A program made the position numbers and the translations under genes. Of a stretch of DNA of 64,000 bases, positions 42,628-51,674 are shown piece by piece (within the stretch, counting starts at the first letter, position 1; each line of letters opens with the position of its first letter). Origin of the DNA: Bradyrhizobium sp. Arg816. Lineage in GTDB: Bacteria > Pseudomonadota > Alphaproteobacteria > Rhizobiales > Xanthobacteraceae. The stretch is from positions 62,001-126,000 of the forward strand of contig NZ_JAPRAQ010000026.1 of NCBI RefSeq assembly GCF_029989365.1, in the 5' to 3' direction. A model generated the notes under the pieces. The model worked only from the letters and a program-made list of their open reading frames with translations, ran no database searches and was not told the DNA's origin.

Positions 42628-43556
42628 ATCAACCGGTCGTCCTCGTCACCGGCGCAACCGGATTTGTCGGACGCAATCTCGTCCCGTTGCTTGAGAGCCG
42701 CGGCTATCGGGTACGCCGGGCGCTACGGGCCGGCCGGGCCGGAGAGAACGATGTCGTGGTCGGTTCGATAGGGGCAACTACCAGTTGGGACGCAGCCCTT
42801 GTGGGAGTGGACGCGGTAGTCCATCTGGCCGCCCGGGTACACCACCCTAATGAGGAGCACGCGGACGAGCTGTACGACACAGTGAATACACAAGGTACGC
42901 TGCAACTGGCCCAAGCCGCCGCGCGGGCTGGGGTGTCCAGGTTCGTGTTTCTGAGCACAATCCTGGTCAACGGAAGCTCGACGGATGGGCGAGGGCCGTT
43001 CATGCCGGATGACGCAGTGGTGCCACGCGGCGTTTACGGACGGTCCAAGGCTGCGGCTGAGGCTGCCCTGCAGCGCCTGGCGTCACAATCCAAGATGCGG
43101 GTAGCTGTGGTGCGCCCGCCATTGGTGTATGGACGCGAAGCGCTCGGTAATTTCCGTCACCTCGTTAGCGCGATCAGACGGCGGATCCCGCTTCCGCTTG
43201 GCCTCGTCGATAACAAGCGGGCGTTCGTCAGCGTGCAGAATCTCGCGTCCTTTGTCGCACATCTGGTGGCCCTGCCGGTGGCGCGTCCTTACCAGATTTT
43301 TCTGGTCGCGGATGACGAGCAGATTTCGACGACTGCTTTCGTTCGTCGGATCGGGCAGGCGATGAACCGGACCGCTATCCTGTTGCCGGTGCCCTCGGTG
43401 GTTCTGACGCTCGCCCTCCAAGCGATAAGGCCGGAGCTGCGCCACAGCTTGGTAGGATCTATGGAGATTGACACTTCCGCCGCGCTGTCGACCGGCTGGA
43501 CGCCGCCGCTCAGCATGACCCATGGATTGCGGCTGGCGGTGGGCTCCTCGTCCTAA
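42624..43556 (+). CDS. NAD-dependent sugar epimerase/4-ketoreductase (WbpV/WreQ-like)
   Basis: The 310-residue extended SDR has VVLVTGATGFVGRNLVPLLE, HLAARVHHPNEEHADELYDT, the catalytic Ser region FLSTILVNG and YGRSKAAAEAAL (YxxxK). The ARVH and STILVNG stretches resemble reductases such as WbpV/WreQ that reduce the 4-keto product of a WbpM-type dehydratase to UDP-QuiNAc or UDP-FucNAc. A WbpM-like gene lies just beyond on the other strand, which supports this reading, though a plain 4-epimerase is possible. It is the last gene of the plus-strand operon and overlaps its predecessor by 4 bp. Confidence 0.8.
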   Translation: MNQPVVLVTGATGFVGRNLVPLLESRGYRVRRALRAGRAGENDVVVGSIGATTSWDAALVGVDAVVHLAARVHHPNEEHADELYDTVNTQGTLQLAQAAARAGVSRFVFLSTILVNGSSTDGRGPFMPDDAVVPRGVYGRSKAAAEAALQRLASQSKMRVAVVRPPLVYGREALGNFRHLVSAIRRRIPLPLGLVDNKRAFVSVQNLASFVAHLVALPVARPYQIFLVADDEQISTTAFVRRIGQAMNRTAILLPVPSVVLTLALQAIRPELRHSLVGSMEIDTSAALSTGWTPPLSMTHGLRLAVGSSS

Positions 43557-43585
43557 ACACCCTTGCGGTCGAGTCCGGCAACTAC

Positions 43586-44830
43586 TCAGTCGATACCGGT
43601 GTAATATCGTCGTGCGTTGCTCATAAGCTCGGGGTTGCGCAACAATTCGTCGACCAGGGCGGCGTAGGCATTCATCGCGGTGGCGCGATCGAACTTTGCA
43701 GCCGCCTTCACCGCGCGTTCCGCCATGGCACCCTCGTCGGACCGGGATGCCGCGCGGATTGCGTCGGCGAGCTGATCGGCGCGGCCCGGCGTCACGACCC
43801 AGCCGAGCCCGTTCTCCACCACCGTCAACGCAGCCTCGGCTTCCGGCTCCGAGACCAGCGCCACGGGACGGCCGACCGCCAGCAGATTATAGAACCGGCT
43901 CGGCACCGACACCCCCGCCACGTCCTTCCGGTACGGAATGATCCAGAGATTGGCAGCCGCCAGGAACGCCTCGAGCTCGGCATCCGCGACCCGCGCCACG
44001 AAGGACACATTGGGCAAGTTCGCTTCAGCCTGCAACTGCTTCAGCCGCTCGAAGCCGATGCCCCAGCCGGACAGCAGGAAGTGGAAGTCCGGCTCGTCCT
44101 TCAAGAGGCGTGCCGCCTCGAACACGATCTCCGGATCATGGGTGAAGCCGAGATTGCCCGACAGGCCGACAATGAATCGCGCGGACAGCGCTTTACGGAA
44201 CGGATTGTCCGGCGCCACGGGACGTGCCGCGGGTACCAGCGTCGCCCAGTTCGGGATGAAGCGGATCTTGTTCCGCGTCATGCCGGAATAGCTCAAGAGC
44301 GGCCGCTCCGCATCACGGCCGATGGTGATGACGGCATTGAGCGCGCGGAACATCAGGCTGTTGGCCGCGCGCATCGTCAGCGTCACCAACGAGCCGGGTT
44401 TGAGGATTTCCGCCATCACGAGAACATCGGGGAAGAGGTCGTGCATGATCAGCGCCGAGCGCGCGCCCTTGCATCTTGCCGCAGCCGCGACCGCGTAAGG
44501 CAGCATGAACGGCGCGGTCACGGTGAGCACGACGTCACCTGACTTGAGCTCCCGGATCAGCGCGAAGAAGGCACGCGCCGCGAACAGCAGCTCGGACAAT
44601 CCACGTCGCACCAACGCGGCCTTTCCCGCCATCCGGTTCCTGATGGCGATTACGCGCGGCTTGCCCGGGCCGGTTTGCGAGGCCGGCAATACGCCGGGCG
44701 AGCCCGACAGCACGATGACCTCGTGGTCGACGGCGACGCGACAGGCGATCTCGGCCATGATCGCCGCGGTCGTGCTCGGATCCGGCGGGTAATGCTGGCT
44801 CGCGACGACGATCTTGCCTTGAGACTGCAT
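43586..44830 (-). CDS. WbuB-like GT4 glycosyltransferase
   Basis: The 414-residue protein reads GKIVVASQHYPPDPSTTAAI at the start, has a hydrophobic segment near SGDVVLTVTAPFMLPYAVAA and continues with ALIMHDLFPDVLVMAE, as in WbuB (N-acetyl-fucosamine/quinovosamine transferase relatives). The donor domain has FIVGLSGNLGFTHDPEIVFE and VSVPSRFYNLLAVGRPVALV. The start is the ATG at 44830, two bases after the stop of the WbpM-like gene. It likely transfers the second sugar onto the lipid-linked first residue. Confidence 0.85.
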   Translation of the reverse strand: MQSQGKIVVASQHYPPDPSTTAAIMAEIACRVAVDHEVIVLSGSPGVLPASQTGPGKPRVIAIRNRMAGKAALVRRGLSELLFAARAFFALIRELKSGDVVLTVTAPFMLPYAVAAAARCKGARSALIMHDLFPDVLVMAEILKPGSLVTLTMRAANSLMFRALNAVITIGRDAERPLLSYSGMTRNKIRFIPNWATLVPAARPVAPDNPFRKALSARFIVGLSGNLGFTHDPEIVFEAARLLKDEPDFHFLLSGWGIGFERLKQLQAEANLPNVSFVARVADAELEAFLAAANLWIIPYRKDVAGVSVPSRFYNLLAVGRPVALVSEPEAEAALTVVENGLGWVVTPGRADQLADAIRAASRSDEGAMAERAVKAAAKFDRATAMNAYAALVDELLRNPELMSNARRYYTGID

Positions 44831-44832
44831 GG

Positions 44833-46758
44833 TCAAGCCGCGGTCGATCCGAATTCCGGGACCGCATCCTTCAGGATCGTCCTGATCGTGGCCCGATCGT
44901 CCCGCGCGATCGCCTGCTCCAGCGCCGCGATCCATTTGCGCAGCGTCTGCATCGGCGGCTCGTTGGGCTGCGCGGCCATGATGCCGGCGACACCGATCTC
45001 GCGGGTCGGCTCCTCGGAGGCGAACAGGATCTCGTGCAGGCGCTCGCCCGGCCGCATGCCGGTGAACACGATCTCGATGTCGTAGCCGGGCTGGAGGCCC
45101 GAGAGACGGATCATGCGCTCGGCGAGATCGACGATCTTCACCGGCTGGCCCATGTTGAGCACGTAGACCGAGACATCGGGGCGCGCGGTGCCGAGCGCAT
45201 GCGTCGCCGCCGTGATGACGAGATCGCAGGCCTCGCGGATGGTCATGAAGTAGCGGACCATGTCCGGGTGCGTCACCGTCACGGGACCGCCGGCCTCGAT
45301 CTGGGCCTTGAACTTCGGCACCACCGAGCCGTTCGATGCCAGCACGTTGCCGAACCGGACCGAGATCAACCGCATCGGCGGCCTGGCACTGCCGCCAGCT
45401 GCGGCAAGATCGTGGTCCAGCGCCTGGCAGTACATCTCGGCGAAGCGCTTGGTGAGGCCGAGCATCGACACCGGCTCGATCGCCTTGTCGGTCGAGATCA
45501 TCACCATGGCTTCGGCGCCGGCGCCGTGCGCCGCATCGGCAACGTTGATCGAGCCGAAGATGTTGGTCTTGACGCCCTCGCTCCAGTCGCGCTCCAGGAT
45601 CGGCACGTGCTTGAGCGCGGCGGCATGGAACACGATGTCCGGCTTGAACTCCGCCATCAGGCGGATGATGCGCCCGCGGTCGCGGATGTCGGCGATCCGC
45701 CCCTCGATCGCAGCCGCCGCGCCCCGCGCGGCGAGCGTCTCCGTAACCGCGTAGAGCGCCGGCTCGGAGTTTTCTACGATCAGGAGACGCGCGGCGCCGA
45801 AGGCAACGACACGCTCGCAGATCTCGGAGCCGATCGATCCGCCGCCGCCGGTGACGATGACAGCCTTGCCCTTGATCAGCGCTTCGAGCCGCGCATAGTC
45901 GATCTTTTCGCTCGGCCGCAGCAGGAGGTCCTCGACTGCGACGGCCGTGAGGCGCGGCGTATCGCCGCCCTCAAGCGATGGCATCCGGTTGACGATCATG
46001 CCTAACTTGCGCGCCCGCATCAGGATCGATTCCGGATGAGCGTCCGGCTCGAACGCGGACGGCGTCATCACCAGGCGCGCAATCGCCTTGTCGCGCTTGG
46101 CGAAGTCGCCGACGACGTCCTCGATGTCCTCGATGTCGCCCAGCACCGGCACGTTGCGGATGAACTGGCCGCGATCGGATCTCGACGGCGACAGCACGCC
46201 CACCGGCCAGATGCGCTTGATCGCCCCGCTCTCGATGCCGCGCAACAGCACCTCGGCATCCGCGGCGCGGCCGATCAGCAGCGTCGGCGCGGCATTCTGG
46301 CCCTTGGCACGACGCCGCACGCGCGTATAGCGGAAGTGCCGGTAGGCTATGCGCAACGCGGTGAGGAACGTTATCTCGAGGAACCAGTAGAGGACGATCG
46401 TCACCTTGCCGAGGAAAAAGGCGCCGCGGACGTTGGGGGCGACGAAGATGTAGTCGAGCGCCAGGAGGGCAACCGTCAGCACGGTCGCGACGCGGATGAT
46501 GTTCAGAGCGTCAGGCAGCGAGATAAAGCGCCATTTCGTCGTGGTCAGGTTGAAGAGGAAGAACACGACCATGCTGAAGGCGAGGAAGTAGGGCAGGATC
46601 TGGAATAGCAGCGGCAGGCGGTCGAAGAAGCCGTGGCCACCCTCGAAACGCAGGTAGACCGCTGCGAACAGCGCCGCCGTGGTCGCCAGCAGGTCGTGGA
46701 GCGCGATCAGGAAATTGCGCAAGGTGAGATGCGAAAGACGTGTCATTAATTCGCTCAT
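44833..46758 (-). CDS. Membrane-bound UDP-GlcNAc 4,6-dehydratase, WbpM/PglF type
   Basis: The 641-residue protein has four N-terminal helices (about 12-130), a first Rossmann-like CoA-binding domain (NAAPTLLIGRAADAEVLLRG), then the catalytic SDR domain with VIVTGGGGSIGSEICERVVA, FHAAALKHVPILERDWSEGV and MVMISTDKAIEPVSMLGLTK. In this large-dehydratase group the catalytic Tyr is replaced by Met, and the SMLGLTK motif seen here fits. It makes UDP-4-keto-6-deoxy-GlcNAc, the precursor of QuiNAc, FucNAc or bacillosamine. The ATG could also be 46746. Confidence 0.9.
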   Translation of the reverse strand: MSELMTRLSHLTLRNFLIALHDLLATTAALFAAVYLRFEGGHGFFDRLPLLFQILPYFLAFSMVVFFLFNLTTTKWRFISLPDALNIIRVATVLTVALLALDYIFVAPNVRGAFFLGKVTIVLYWFLEITFLTALRIAYRHFRYTRVRRRAKGQNAAPTLLIGRAADAEVLLRGIESGAIKRIWPVGVLSPSRSDRGQFIRNVPVLGDIEDIEDVVGDFAKRDKAIARLVMTPSAFEPDAHPESILMRARKLGMIVNRMPSLEGGDTPRLTAVAVEDLLLRPSEKIDYARLEALIKGKAVIVTGGGGSIGSEICERVVAFGAARLLIVENSEPALYAVTETLAARGAAAAIEGRIADIRDRGRIIRLMAEFKPDIVFHAAALKHVPILERDWSEGVKTNIFGSINVADAAHGAGAEAMVMISTDKAIEPVSMLGLTKRFAEMYCQALDHDLAAAGGSARPPMRLISVRFGNVLASNGSVVPKFKAQIEAGGPVTVTHPDMVRYFMTIREACDLVITAATHALGTARPDVSVYVLNMGQPVKIVDLAERMIRLSGLQPGYDIEIVFTGMRPGERLHEILFASEEPTREIGVAGIMAAQPNEPPMQTLRKWIAALEQAIARDDRATIRTILKDAVPEFGSTAA

Positions 46759-47315
46759 CTCGGACTTCGTTATTTACCGGTGTTTCGGTTCCAGCACCAG
46801 AGAGAGGTCAACCCATGTTCAATGTTCCACGGGCGAAAAGCCCGCAGGGCAAAATCACATTCAGAGATCGCTACGCGGAGAACCGTTGATTCCCAACCGC
46901 GTAACTGCCGCCGTCAGAGAGTTTCCTTCTCCAATTGAATAGGCCCGAGACAATTATTTAAGCGGCACAGCAGCTTGATTTTCCTAGCACGCTTGGTAGG
47001 CGGTCGGTTGTGTAACGGCGTCTTAGCGGCCCGACTCCGGCGAGTCACGAAATACTTTTGGCGAGCTATCTAGCTGGTTTGGGAACATGTTGCAATTTGC
47101 CTTGTAGTATACTTAGAAGTGTATCCCGATTTGAATGCTCCTTTTGCGCGACGCGGCCATCAAGCGTTTCAGTCTTGTTCGTTCGCTCTTCCGGAACTCG
47201 TGTTTCTTGTCGCGGTGACCCGAGCTTGACGAGGCGACCGCAATGTTCAAATGGTATCAGCGGTACTTTATGATTGATCGCAACGCGCTCGCTCGAATTT
47301 GGGGACAAGGATAGT
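46759..47315. other. Divergent intergenic region between the WbpM-like gene and gmd
   Basis: This 557-bp stretch is the largest regulatory space in the polysaccharide locus. It has a small hairpin CGGGC-GAAAA-GCCCG at 46830-46844 without a T run, and an AT-rich part near 47090-47130. No promoter could be assigned with confidence. Short frames here are not convincing genes. Confidence 0.4.
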
Positions 47316-48386
47316 ATGACGAAGCGGGTGGCTTTAATCACCGGCGTGACTGGCCAGGACGGCGCCTATCTCGCTGAATATTTGCTGTCGCTCGGCTATG
47401 TCGTGCACGGCATCAAGCGGCGTTCGTCCTCGTTCAACACCGCGCGCGTCGATCACCTCTATCAGGACCCGCATGTCGGCAACGTGCCGTTCCTGATGCA
47501 CTACGGCGACATGACGGATTCGACCAATTTGATCCGCCTGGTGCAGCAGATCCGGCCGACCGAGATCTACAATCTCGCCGCCCAGAGCCACGTCGCCGTC
47601 AGCTTCGAGAGCCCGGAATACACCGCCAACGCCGACGCCATCGGCGTGCTGCGTCTGCTGGAAGCGATCCGCATCCTCGGCATGGAGAAGGAGACGCGGT
47701 TCTACCAGGCCTCGACCTCCGAGCTCTACGGCCTCGTGCAGGAGATCCCGCAGAAGGAGACGACGCCGTTCTATCCGCGCTCGCCCTATGGCGTCGCCAA
47801 GCTCTACGGCTACTGGATCACGGTGAACTACCGCGAAGCCTACGGCATGTTCGCCAGCAACGGCATCCTGTTCAACCACGAGAGCCCGATCCGCGGCGAG
47901 ACCTTTGTGACCCGCAAGATCACCCGCGGCGTCGCGCGTATCGAGGTCGGGCTGGAACAGGCGCTCTATCTCGGCAATCTCGAAGCCAAGCGCGACTGGG
48001 GCCATGCCAGGGACTATGTCGAGGGCATGCACAGGATTTTGCAGGCCGACAAGCCCGACGACTTCGTGCTCGCCACCGGCGAGATGCGCTCGGTGCGCGA
48101 GATGGTCGAACTGTCCTTTGCCCATGTCGGCCGCCGCATCGCTTGGCGCGGCAAGGGCGTCGAGGAGACCGGCGTCGACGAGACGAGCGGCAAGACGGTG
48201 GTGAAGATCGATCCGACCTATTTCCGTCCGACCGAGGTCGATCTCCTCGTCGGCGACGCCAGCAAGGCGCGCGAGGTGCTCGGCTGGACGCCGAAGCGCA
48301 GCTTCGCCCAGCTCGTCGAGGAGATGATGGCAAGCGACCTGGCGGAGGCAAAACGGGATGCGGCCAGTGGCAAACGCAGCGTTTGA
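47316..48386 (+). CDS. gmd: GDP-mannose 4,6-dehydratase
   Basis: The 356-residue enzyme has the NADP motif ALITGVTGQDGAYLAEYLLS, the substrate loop GIKRRSSSFNTARVDHLY, LAAQSHVAVSFESPEYTANA and the catalytic triad regions STSELYGLVQE and SPYGVAKLYGYWITVNYREA, all diagnostic of Gmd. AAGGA five bases before the ATG at 47316 fixes the start. The product, GDP-4-keto-6-deoxy-mannose, feeds the fcl enzyme encoded next, whose start lies 29 bp inside the end of gmd. It serves O-antigen, and in rhizobia could also serve Nod-factor fucosylation (noeL); the LPS context favours the first. Confidence 0.95.
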   Translation: MTKRVALITGVTGQDGAYLAEYLLSLGYVVHGIKRRSSSFNTARVDHLYQDPHVGNVPFLMHYGDMTDSTNLIRLVQQIRPTEIYNLAAQSHVAVSFESPEYTANADAIGVLRLLEAIRILGMEKETRFYQASTSELYGLVQEIPQKETTPFYPRSPYGVAKLYGYWITVNYREAYGMFASNGILFNHESPIRGETFVTRKITRGVARIEVGLEQALYLGNLEAKRDWGHARDYVEGMHRILQADKPDDFVLATGEMRSVREMVELSFAHVGRRIAWRGKGVEETGVDETSGKTVVKIDPTYFRPTEVDLLVGDASKAREVLGWTPKRSFAQLVEEMMASDLAEAKRDAASGKRSV

Positions 48387-49347
48387 GCTGAGGGGCAAAA
48401 GCGTCTACGTCGCCGGCCATCGCGGCATGGTCGGAGCCGCACTGCTGCGCCGGCTGGCGCGGGAGGACGTCAACCTCGTCACGGTCGACCGGCGCGAGGT
48501 CGATCTCTGCAACCAGGCCGCCGTGTTCGACTGGTTCGCCAGGACGCGGCCGCAAGTGATCTTCCTCGCCGCGGCCAAGGTCGGTGGCATCGTCGCCAAC
48601 GACACGCTGCGCGCCGAGTTCATCTACGACAACATCGCGATTGCGGCGAACGTGATCCAGGCCGCGCATCAGAACGGCGCCGAGAAGCTGATGTTTCTGG
48701 GTTCGTCCTGCATCTATCCGAAGCTGGCGCCGCAGCCCTTGCGCGAGGATTCCGTGCTCACCGGCCCGCTGGAGCCGACCAACGAGCCCTATGCGATTGC
48801 CAAGATCGCCGGCATCAAGATGGCGGAGGCCTACCGCAGCCAATATGGCAGCGACTTCATCAGCGTGATGCCGACCAATCTGTACGGCCCCGGCGATAAT
48901 TATCACCCTGAATTGAGCCACGTCGTCGCCGCCCTGATCCGCCGCTTCCACGAGGCGAAGGTTTCGGGAGCGAAAAACGTCATCGTGTGGGGTACCGGCA
49001 CGCCGCGGCGCGAGTTCCTCTATGTCGACGACATGGCGGATGCCTGCGTGCACCTGATGAAGACCTATTCGAGCACGGAGCTGGTCAACATCGGCACCGG
49101 CGAGGACATCACCATCGCCGAGTTCGCGCGGGTCGTCGCCGACATCGTCGGTTACGGCGGCGAGATCAGCTTCGACAGCTCGCGTCCCGACGGAACGCCG
49201 CGCAAATTGCTGGACGTCAACCGGCTCGCCAAGCTCGGCTGGCGCGCGACGACCTCGCTCGAAGATGGAGTCCGGCGCGCTTACGAGTCCTATTTGTCCA
49301 AAACGTCTTCACCGGCGCTTTCTGCGCTCAAGTACTTTGAAAGCTGA
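48358..49347 (+). CDS. fcl: GDP-L-fucose synthase
   Basis: The 329-residue epimerase-reductase begins KSVYVAGHRGMVGAALLRRL and has AAAKVGGIVANDTLRAEFIY, LGSSCIYPKLAPQPLRED and NEPYAIAKIAGIKMAEAYRS (YxxxK), then NLYGPGDNYHPELSHVVAAL. These are the classic WcaG/Fcl motifs including the GSSCIYP signature. It completes GDP-L-fucose synthesis. It overlaps gmd by 29 bp and is the last polysaccharide gene before phage-like DNA begins. Confidence 0.95.
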   Translation: MRPVANAAFELRGKSVYVAGHRGMVGAALLRRLAREDVNLVTVDRREVDLCNQAAVFDWFARTRPQVIFLAAAKVGGIVANDTLRAEFIYDNIAIAANVIQAAHQNGAEKLMFLGSSCIYPKLAPQPLREDSVLTGPLEPTNEPYAIAKIAGIKMAEAYRSQYGSDFISVMPTNLYGPGDNYHPELSHVVAALIRRFHEAKVSGAKNVIVWGTGTPRREFLYVDDMADACVHLMKTYSSTELVNIGTGEDITIAEFARVVADIVGYGGEISFDSSRPDGTPRKLLDVNRLAKLGWRATTSLEDGVRRAYESYLSKTSSPALSALKYFES

Positions 49348-49545
49348 GCGGTTCGGATCAGCTGCTCGTACCTGTAGTCCGCACAAGCGTTGGGGGATCA
49401 TTACACTTCCGAGCTGATCGACTGACTGTCAGGCTAAGAAGGCATTGAGCAGATATTCGTTTGCAAGCAGTGCAGAATTGGGGGCTATCCTTCTCTGATA
49501 ATCGTGGCAATCCGAACCAGCATGCATGCGGCATCGTAGAGTCTT
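49348..49545. other. Junction between fcl and the phage-like block
   Basis: About 200 bp without a gene. GC falls compared with fcl. No tRNA, direct repeat or attachment site was recognised, although this is where an island border might be expected. Confidence 0.35.
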
Positions 49546-50772
49546 CTAACCTCGTAGACGAGTTGCTCGATATCCATTGAGACCCGTGGCCTCCAGCCGG
49601 GCCTGCGATGAAGCATCATAAGTGGCCGTGCTTGGCTTGGCGGGATCATGAACGGGACTAGCCGCCCATAACTCGCTGGCAACAGGCAAGGGCGATATAT
49701 GCATATCCACCCACCATGCCTTTTCGTTCCCGTGCCGGTGGAGAGCCTGGTGGTGAGAGCGGCATAAGGGGACGGTGAATTCGTCGCTGACCTTGCGCCC
49801 CAATGTTCGCGGCTGGGCGAACTTGAGGTGATGGGCGTCGGACGGAGCCTGCTTGCAGATCACGCAAGGCTGTGCCCGGACAAAAGCAAGATGGGCCTTG
49901 CTTCGCTTGCGCGGAGGCTCCTTGGGGAAGGTGAGGCGCCCCTCTCTTTGATCCGCCGGCTCACCGGTATCTGGGCCTGCGATAACGGCTTGGTCTGGGG
50001 AGGGCCCTTCCACCGGTCCCTCTCCTGGGCTGCTCCCAAGCCCAGATCGAGGCATGTCGTTTTCAGTCTCGGGCCGAGCCATTTCCTCGAGCCTCATCTG
50101 ATAGGCCCGCTCCAAGGCCCGGGCGTCGGCCTCCAGCAGCGTGTTCTTAAGTGGAAGGCTGGCTTTGGCCCAAGCCAGGAGGTCGTTGCTATCCCTTAGG
50201 GTCGTCAACTGGGCTAACAACCGCTCCCGTAGGTCAGCAGATTGCGGAGGCTCGAGGACCGCCGGTCGATTTAACACCGCCTTGCCCGGCTTCCCCTTGG
50301 GGCTCGGAGCCACTTGCGACCCGGCGGCAGCGGGAGGTCCGGCGATTACATCGGGGGTATCCAGATCGTCCTCACCGGCAATGCCGACCAGAGCGAACAG
50401 GGCGTAGCGACGGGCATAGGTCAAGGACGAGCCCATTCGGTGCGGAGCCTCGACGTCCTTTGCGGCGCAGACCGGCAGGTCAGAGGAAATCCATTCTCCG
50501 GAAGCATGGGCCAGTAGCGTCGAGAGGTGTATCTGACCTGAGACCTGCTCAACACGCGTGGTCTGGACCGTTGCGATCTCCTGCTGGCTCAGTGTCTTGC
50601 GGACAATGTCCAAGCCGGAGGCCAAAGAGGCGTAGCGGAAAGTCCTGTCATCCTCCCGCGGGAAGGGGGACCGGATTGTCGCCGTCAGGTTTTTTTCGGG
50701 GTTGATCAGCACAGCCTGGGCCTTGGCCAAGGCCGCAGCGAGGGCGCCTATGCGCTCACTGGACCGATGCAT
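49546..50772 (-). CDS. ERF-family single-strand annealing protein fused to a C-terminal HNH-like domain
   Basis: Residues 1-150 match the ERF family of phage annealing recombinases: KAQAVLINPEKNLTATIRSP, FRYASLASGLDIVRKTLSQQ, and GSSLTYARRYALFALVGIAG with the usual EDDLD just after. A low-complexity linker follows. Residues from about 295 form a Cys/His nuclease-like module: FVRAQPCVICKQAPSDAHHL, KVSDEFTVPLCRSHHQALHR and HGNEKAWW, resembling HNH/DUF968-type endonucleases of phage recombination loci. ERF proteins alone are about 200-250 residues, so this is a fusion. The gene overlaps the YqaJ exonuclease gene by 17 bp. Confidence 0.85.
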   Translation of the reverse strand: MHRSSERIGALAAALAKAQAVLINPEKNLTATIRSPFPREDDRTFRYASLASGLDIVRKTLSQQEIATVQTTRVEQVSGQIHLSTLLAHASGEWISSDLPVCAAKDVEAPHRMGSSLTYARRYALFALVGIAGEDDLDTPDVIAGPPAAAGSQVAPSPKGKPGKAVLNRPAVLEPPQSADLRERLLAQLTTLRDSNDLLAWAKASLPLKNTLLEADARALERAYQMRLEEMARPETENDMPRSGLGSSPGEGPVEGPSPDQAVIAGPDTGEPADQREGRLTFPKEPPRKRSKAHLAFVRAQPCVICKQAPSDAHHLKFAQPRTLGRKVSDEFTVPLCRSHHQALHRHGNEKAWWVDMHISPLPVASELWAASPVHDPAKPSTATYDASSQARLEATGLNGYRATRLRG

Positions 50773-51580
50773 GAGCGACCTCCACCCGCAGAGTTTCGAA
50801 GCTAATCGCGCCAGATTTGGAGCGCTTCGCCCTTATACCGTGTCCGCTGGCTTCCTTCGCATCTTCCGGAACCAGCTTCTTCAATTCGGCTTTGGCGAGC
50901 TCATGGTCATCGTGAGCATCTCGGGTGCGCAGGTAAGTCGCGGCAAGTCCAGCCCAGGAGTTGGATGTTGCCATATCGACGATCTTGATGGCCTCGAGCC
51001 GAGGACGCGGCGTTTCAATTCCGAACAGGGCCGGTGCATCGCCGCTTTGCACGCAGCGCCAAAATTGCTTTTCGGCCGTTAAAAGAAGGTGTTGGTATAG
51101 AGGGTCAGCATGTACCGTGATTTCAACCCACTTCCCACCGCCCGTGATGATGGATAGCACCGCGGAACGTGCCGACACGACCCACATGTTGTGCTGCAGT
51201 TGAGCCATGTGCTTCTCCGCTGCAGCTTCCTCTGAAAAATTCCAAGGCAACATGAACTTGGCTTCGAATACTGCCCCGGTCTCCTGAACACGCCCGTCCA
51301 GCGTTGCTCCCATCCATTTGTGTACCGGATGCCTGACCCTTCTCTGAACGTCTTCGACGCGGTTGCCGCTGGTTCGCTCGTACCAGGTGCGGTTGAGGTC
51401 CTCTGTGGTGGTTCCAAGTTGAACGATCAGCTCGCGACTCAAATCCACCGCCTCGACCTCACCTCGTTTCTCGCGCCAGAGCCGAATGAGCTTGTCTTCG
51501 TCTTCTCCCATAATGATCCGAGCGTCGGACCCCCCAATGAAATCCCTTCTTGCATTCCGAATCTCAGCCGCGTTGATCAT
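50756..51580 (-). CDS. YqaJ-family (lambda exonuclease-like) recombination nuclease
   Basis: The 274-residue protein has the YqaJ core: RRDFIGGSDARIIMGEDEDK at the N-terminus, HKWMGATLDGRV (metal-binding Asp), GAVFEAKFML (ExK) and AEKHMAQLQHNMWVVSARSA, the motif with the conserved Gln. Such 5'-3' exonucleases work with an annealing protein, here the overlapping ERF gene, to make a two-component recombination system. The ATG at 51580 follows GGAGAG by four bases; an earlier ATG (51590-51592) lies within the Shine-Dalgarno region and is less likely. Confidence 0.85.
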   Translation of the reverse strand: MINAAEIRNARRDFIGGSDARIIMGEDEDKLIRLWREKRGEVEAVDLSRELIVQLGTTTEDLNRTWYERTSGNRVEDVQRRVRHPVHKWMGATLDGRVQETGAVFEAKFMLPWNFSEEAAAEKHMAQLQHNMWVVSARSAVLSIITGGGKWVEITVHADPLYQHLLLTAEKQFWRCVQSGDAPALFGIETPRPRLEAIKIVDMATSNSWAGLAATYLRTRDAHDDHELAKAELKKLVPEDAKEASGHGIRAKRSKSGAISFETLRVEVAHASVQ

Positions 51581-51591
51581 GAATCTCTCCA

Positions 51592-51638
51592 TCTAAAATC
51601 GACAGAAGTGATTATAATGCACATTTTAGACAAATCAA
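51592..51638 (-). promoter_or_regulatory. Promoter and inverted-repeat operator of the YqaJ-ERF unit
   Basis: On the minus strand TTGATT (51638-51633) and TATAAT (51616-51611) form a near-consensus promoter with a 16-bp spacer. Two 8-bp half-sites, TCTAAAAT at 51592-51599 and ATTTTAGA at 51623-51630, form a perfect inverted repeat with centres 31 bp apart (three helical turns). One half-site lies in the spacer and one just downstream of the start. The divergent Xre gene 37 bp away is the obvious candidate to bind it. Confidence 0.65.
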
Positions 51639-51674
51639 TTCTTTTTCGACATATTGGGTCAAAAGGAATTCAAG

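Noticed and set aside
46830..46844. Hairpin CGGGC-GAAAA-GCCCG as terminator
   Set aside because: No following T run on either strand and no gene ending there.
47316..49347. Assignment of gmd and fcl as Nod-factor genes noeL and nolK
   Set aside because: No nod genes or nod box seen; the neighbours are LPS-type genes, so the general names are safer.
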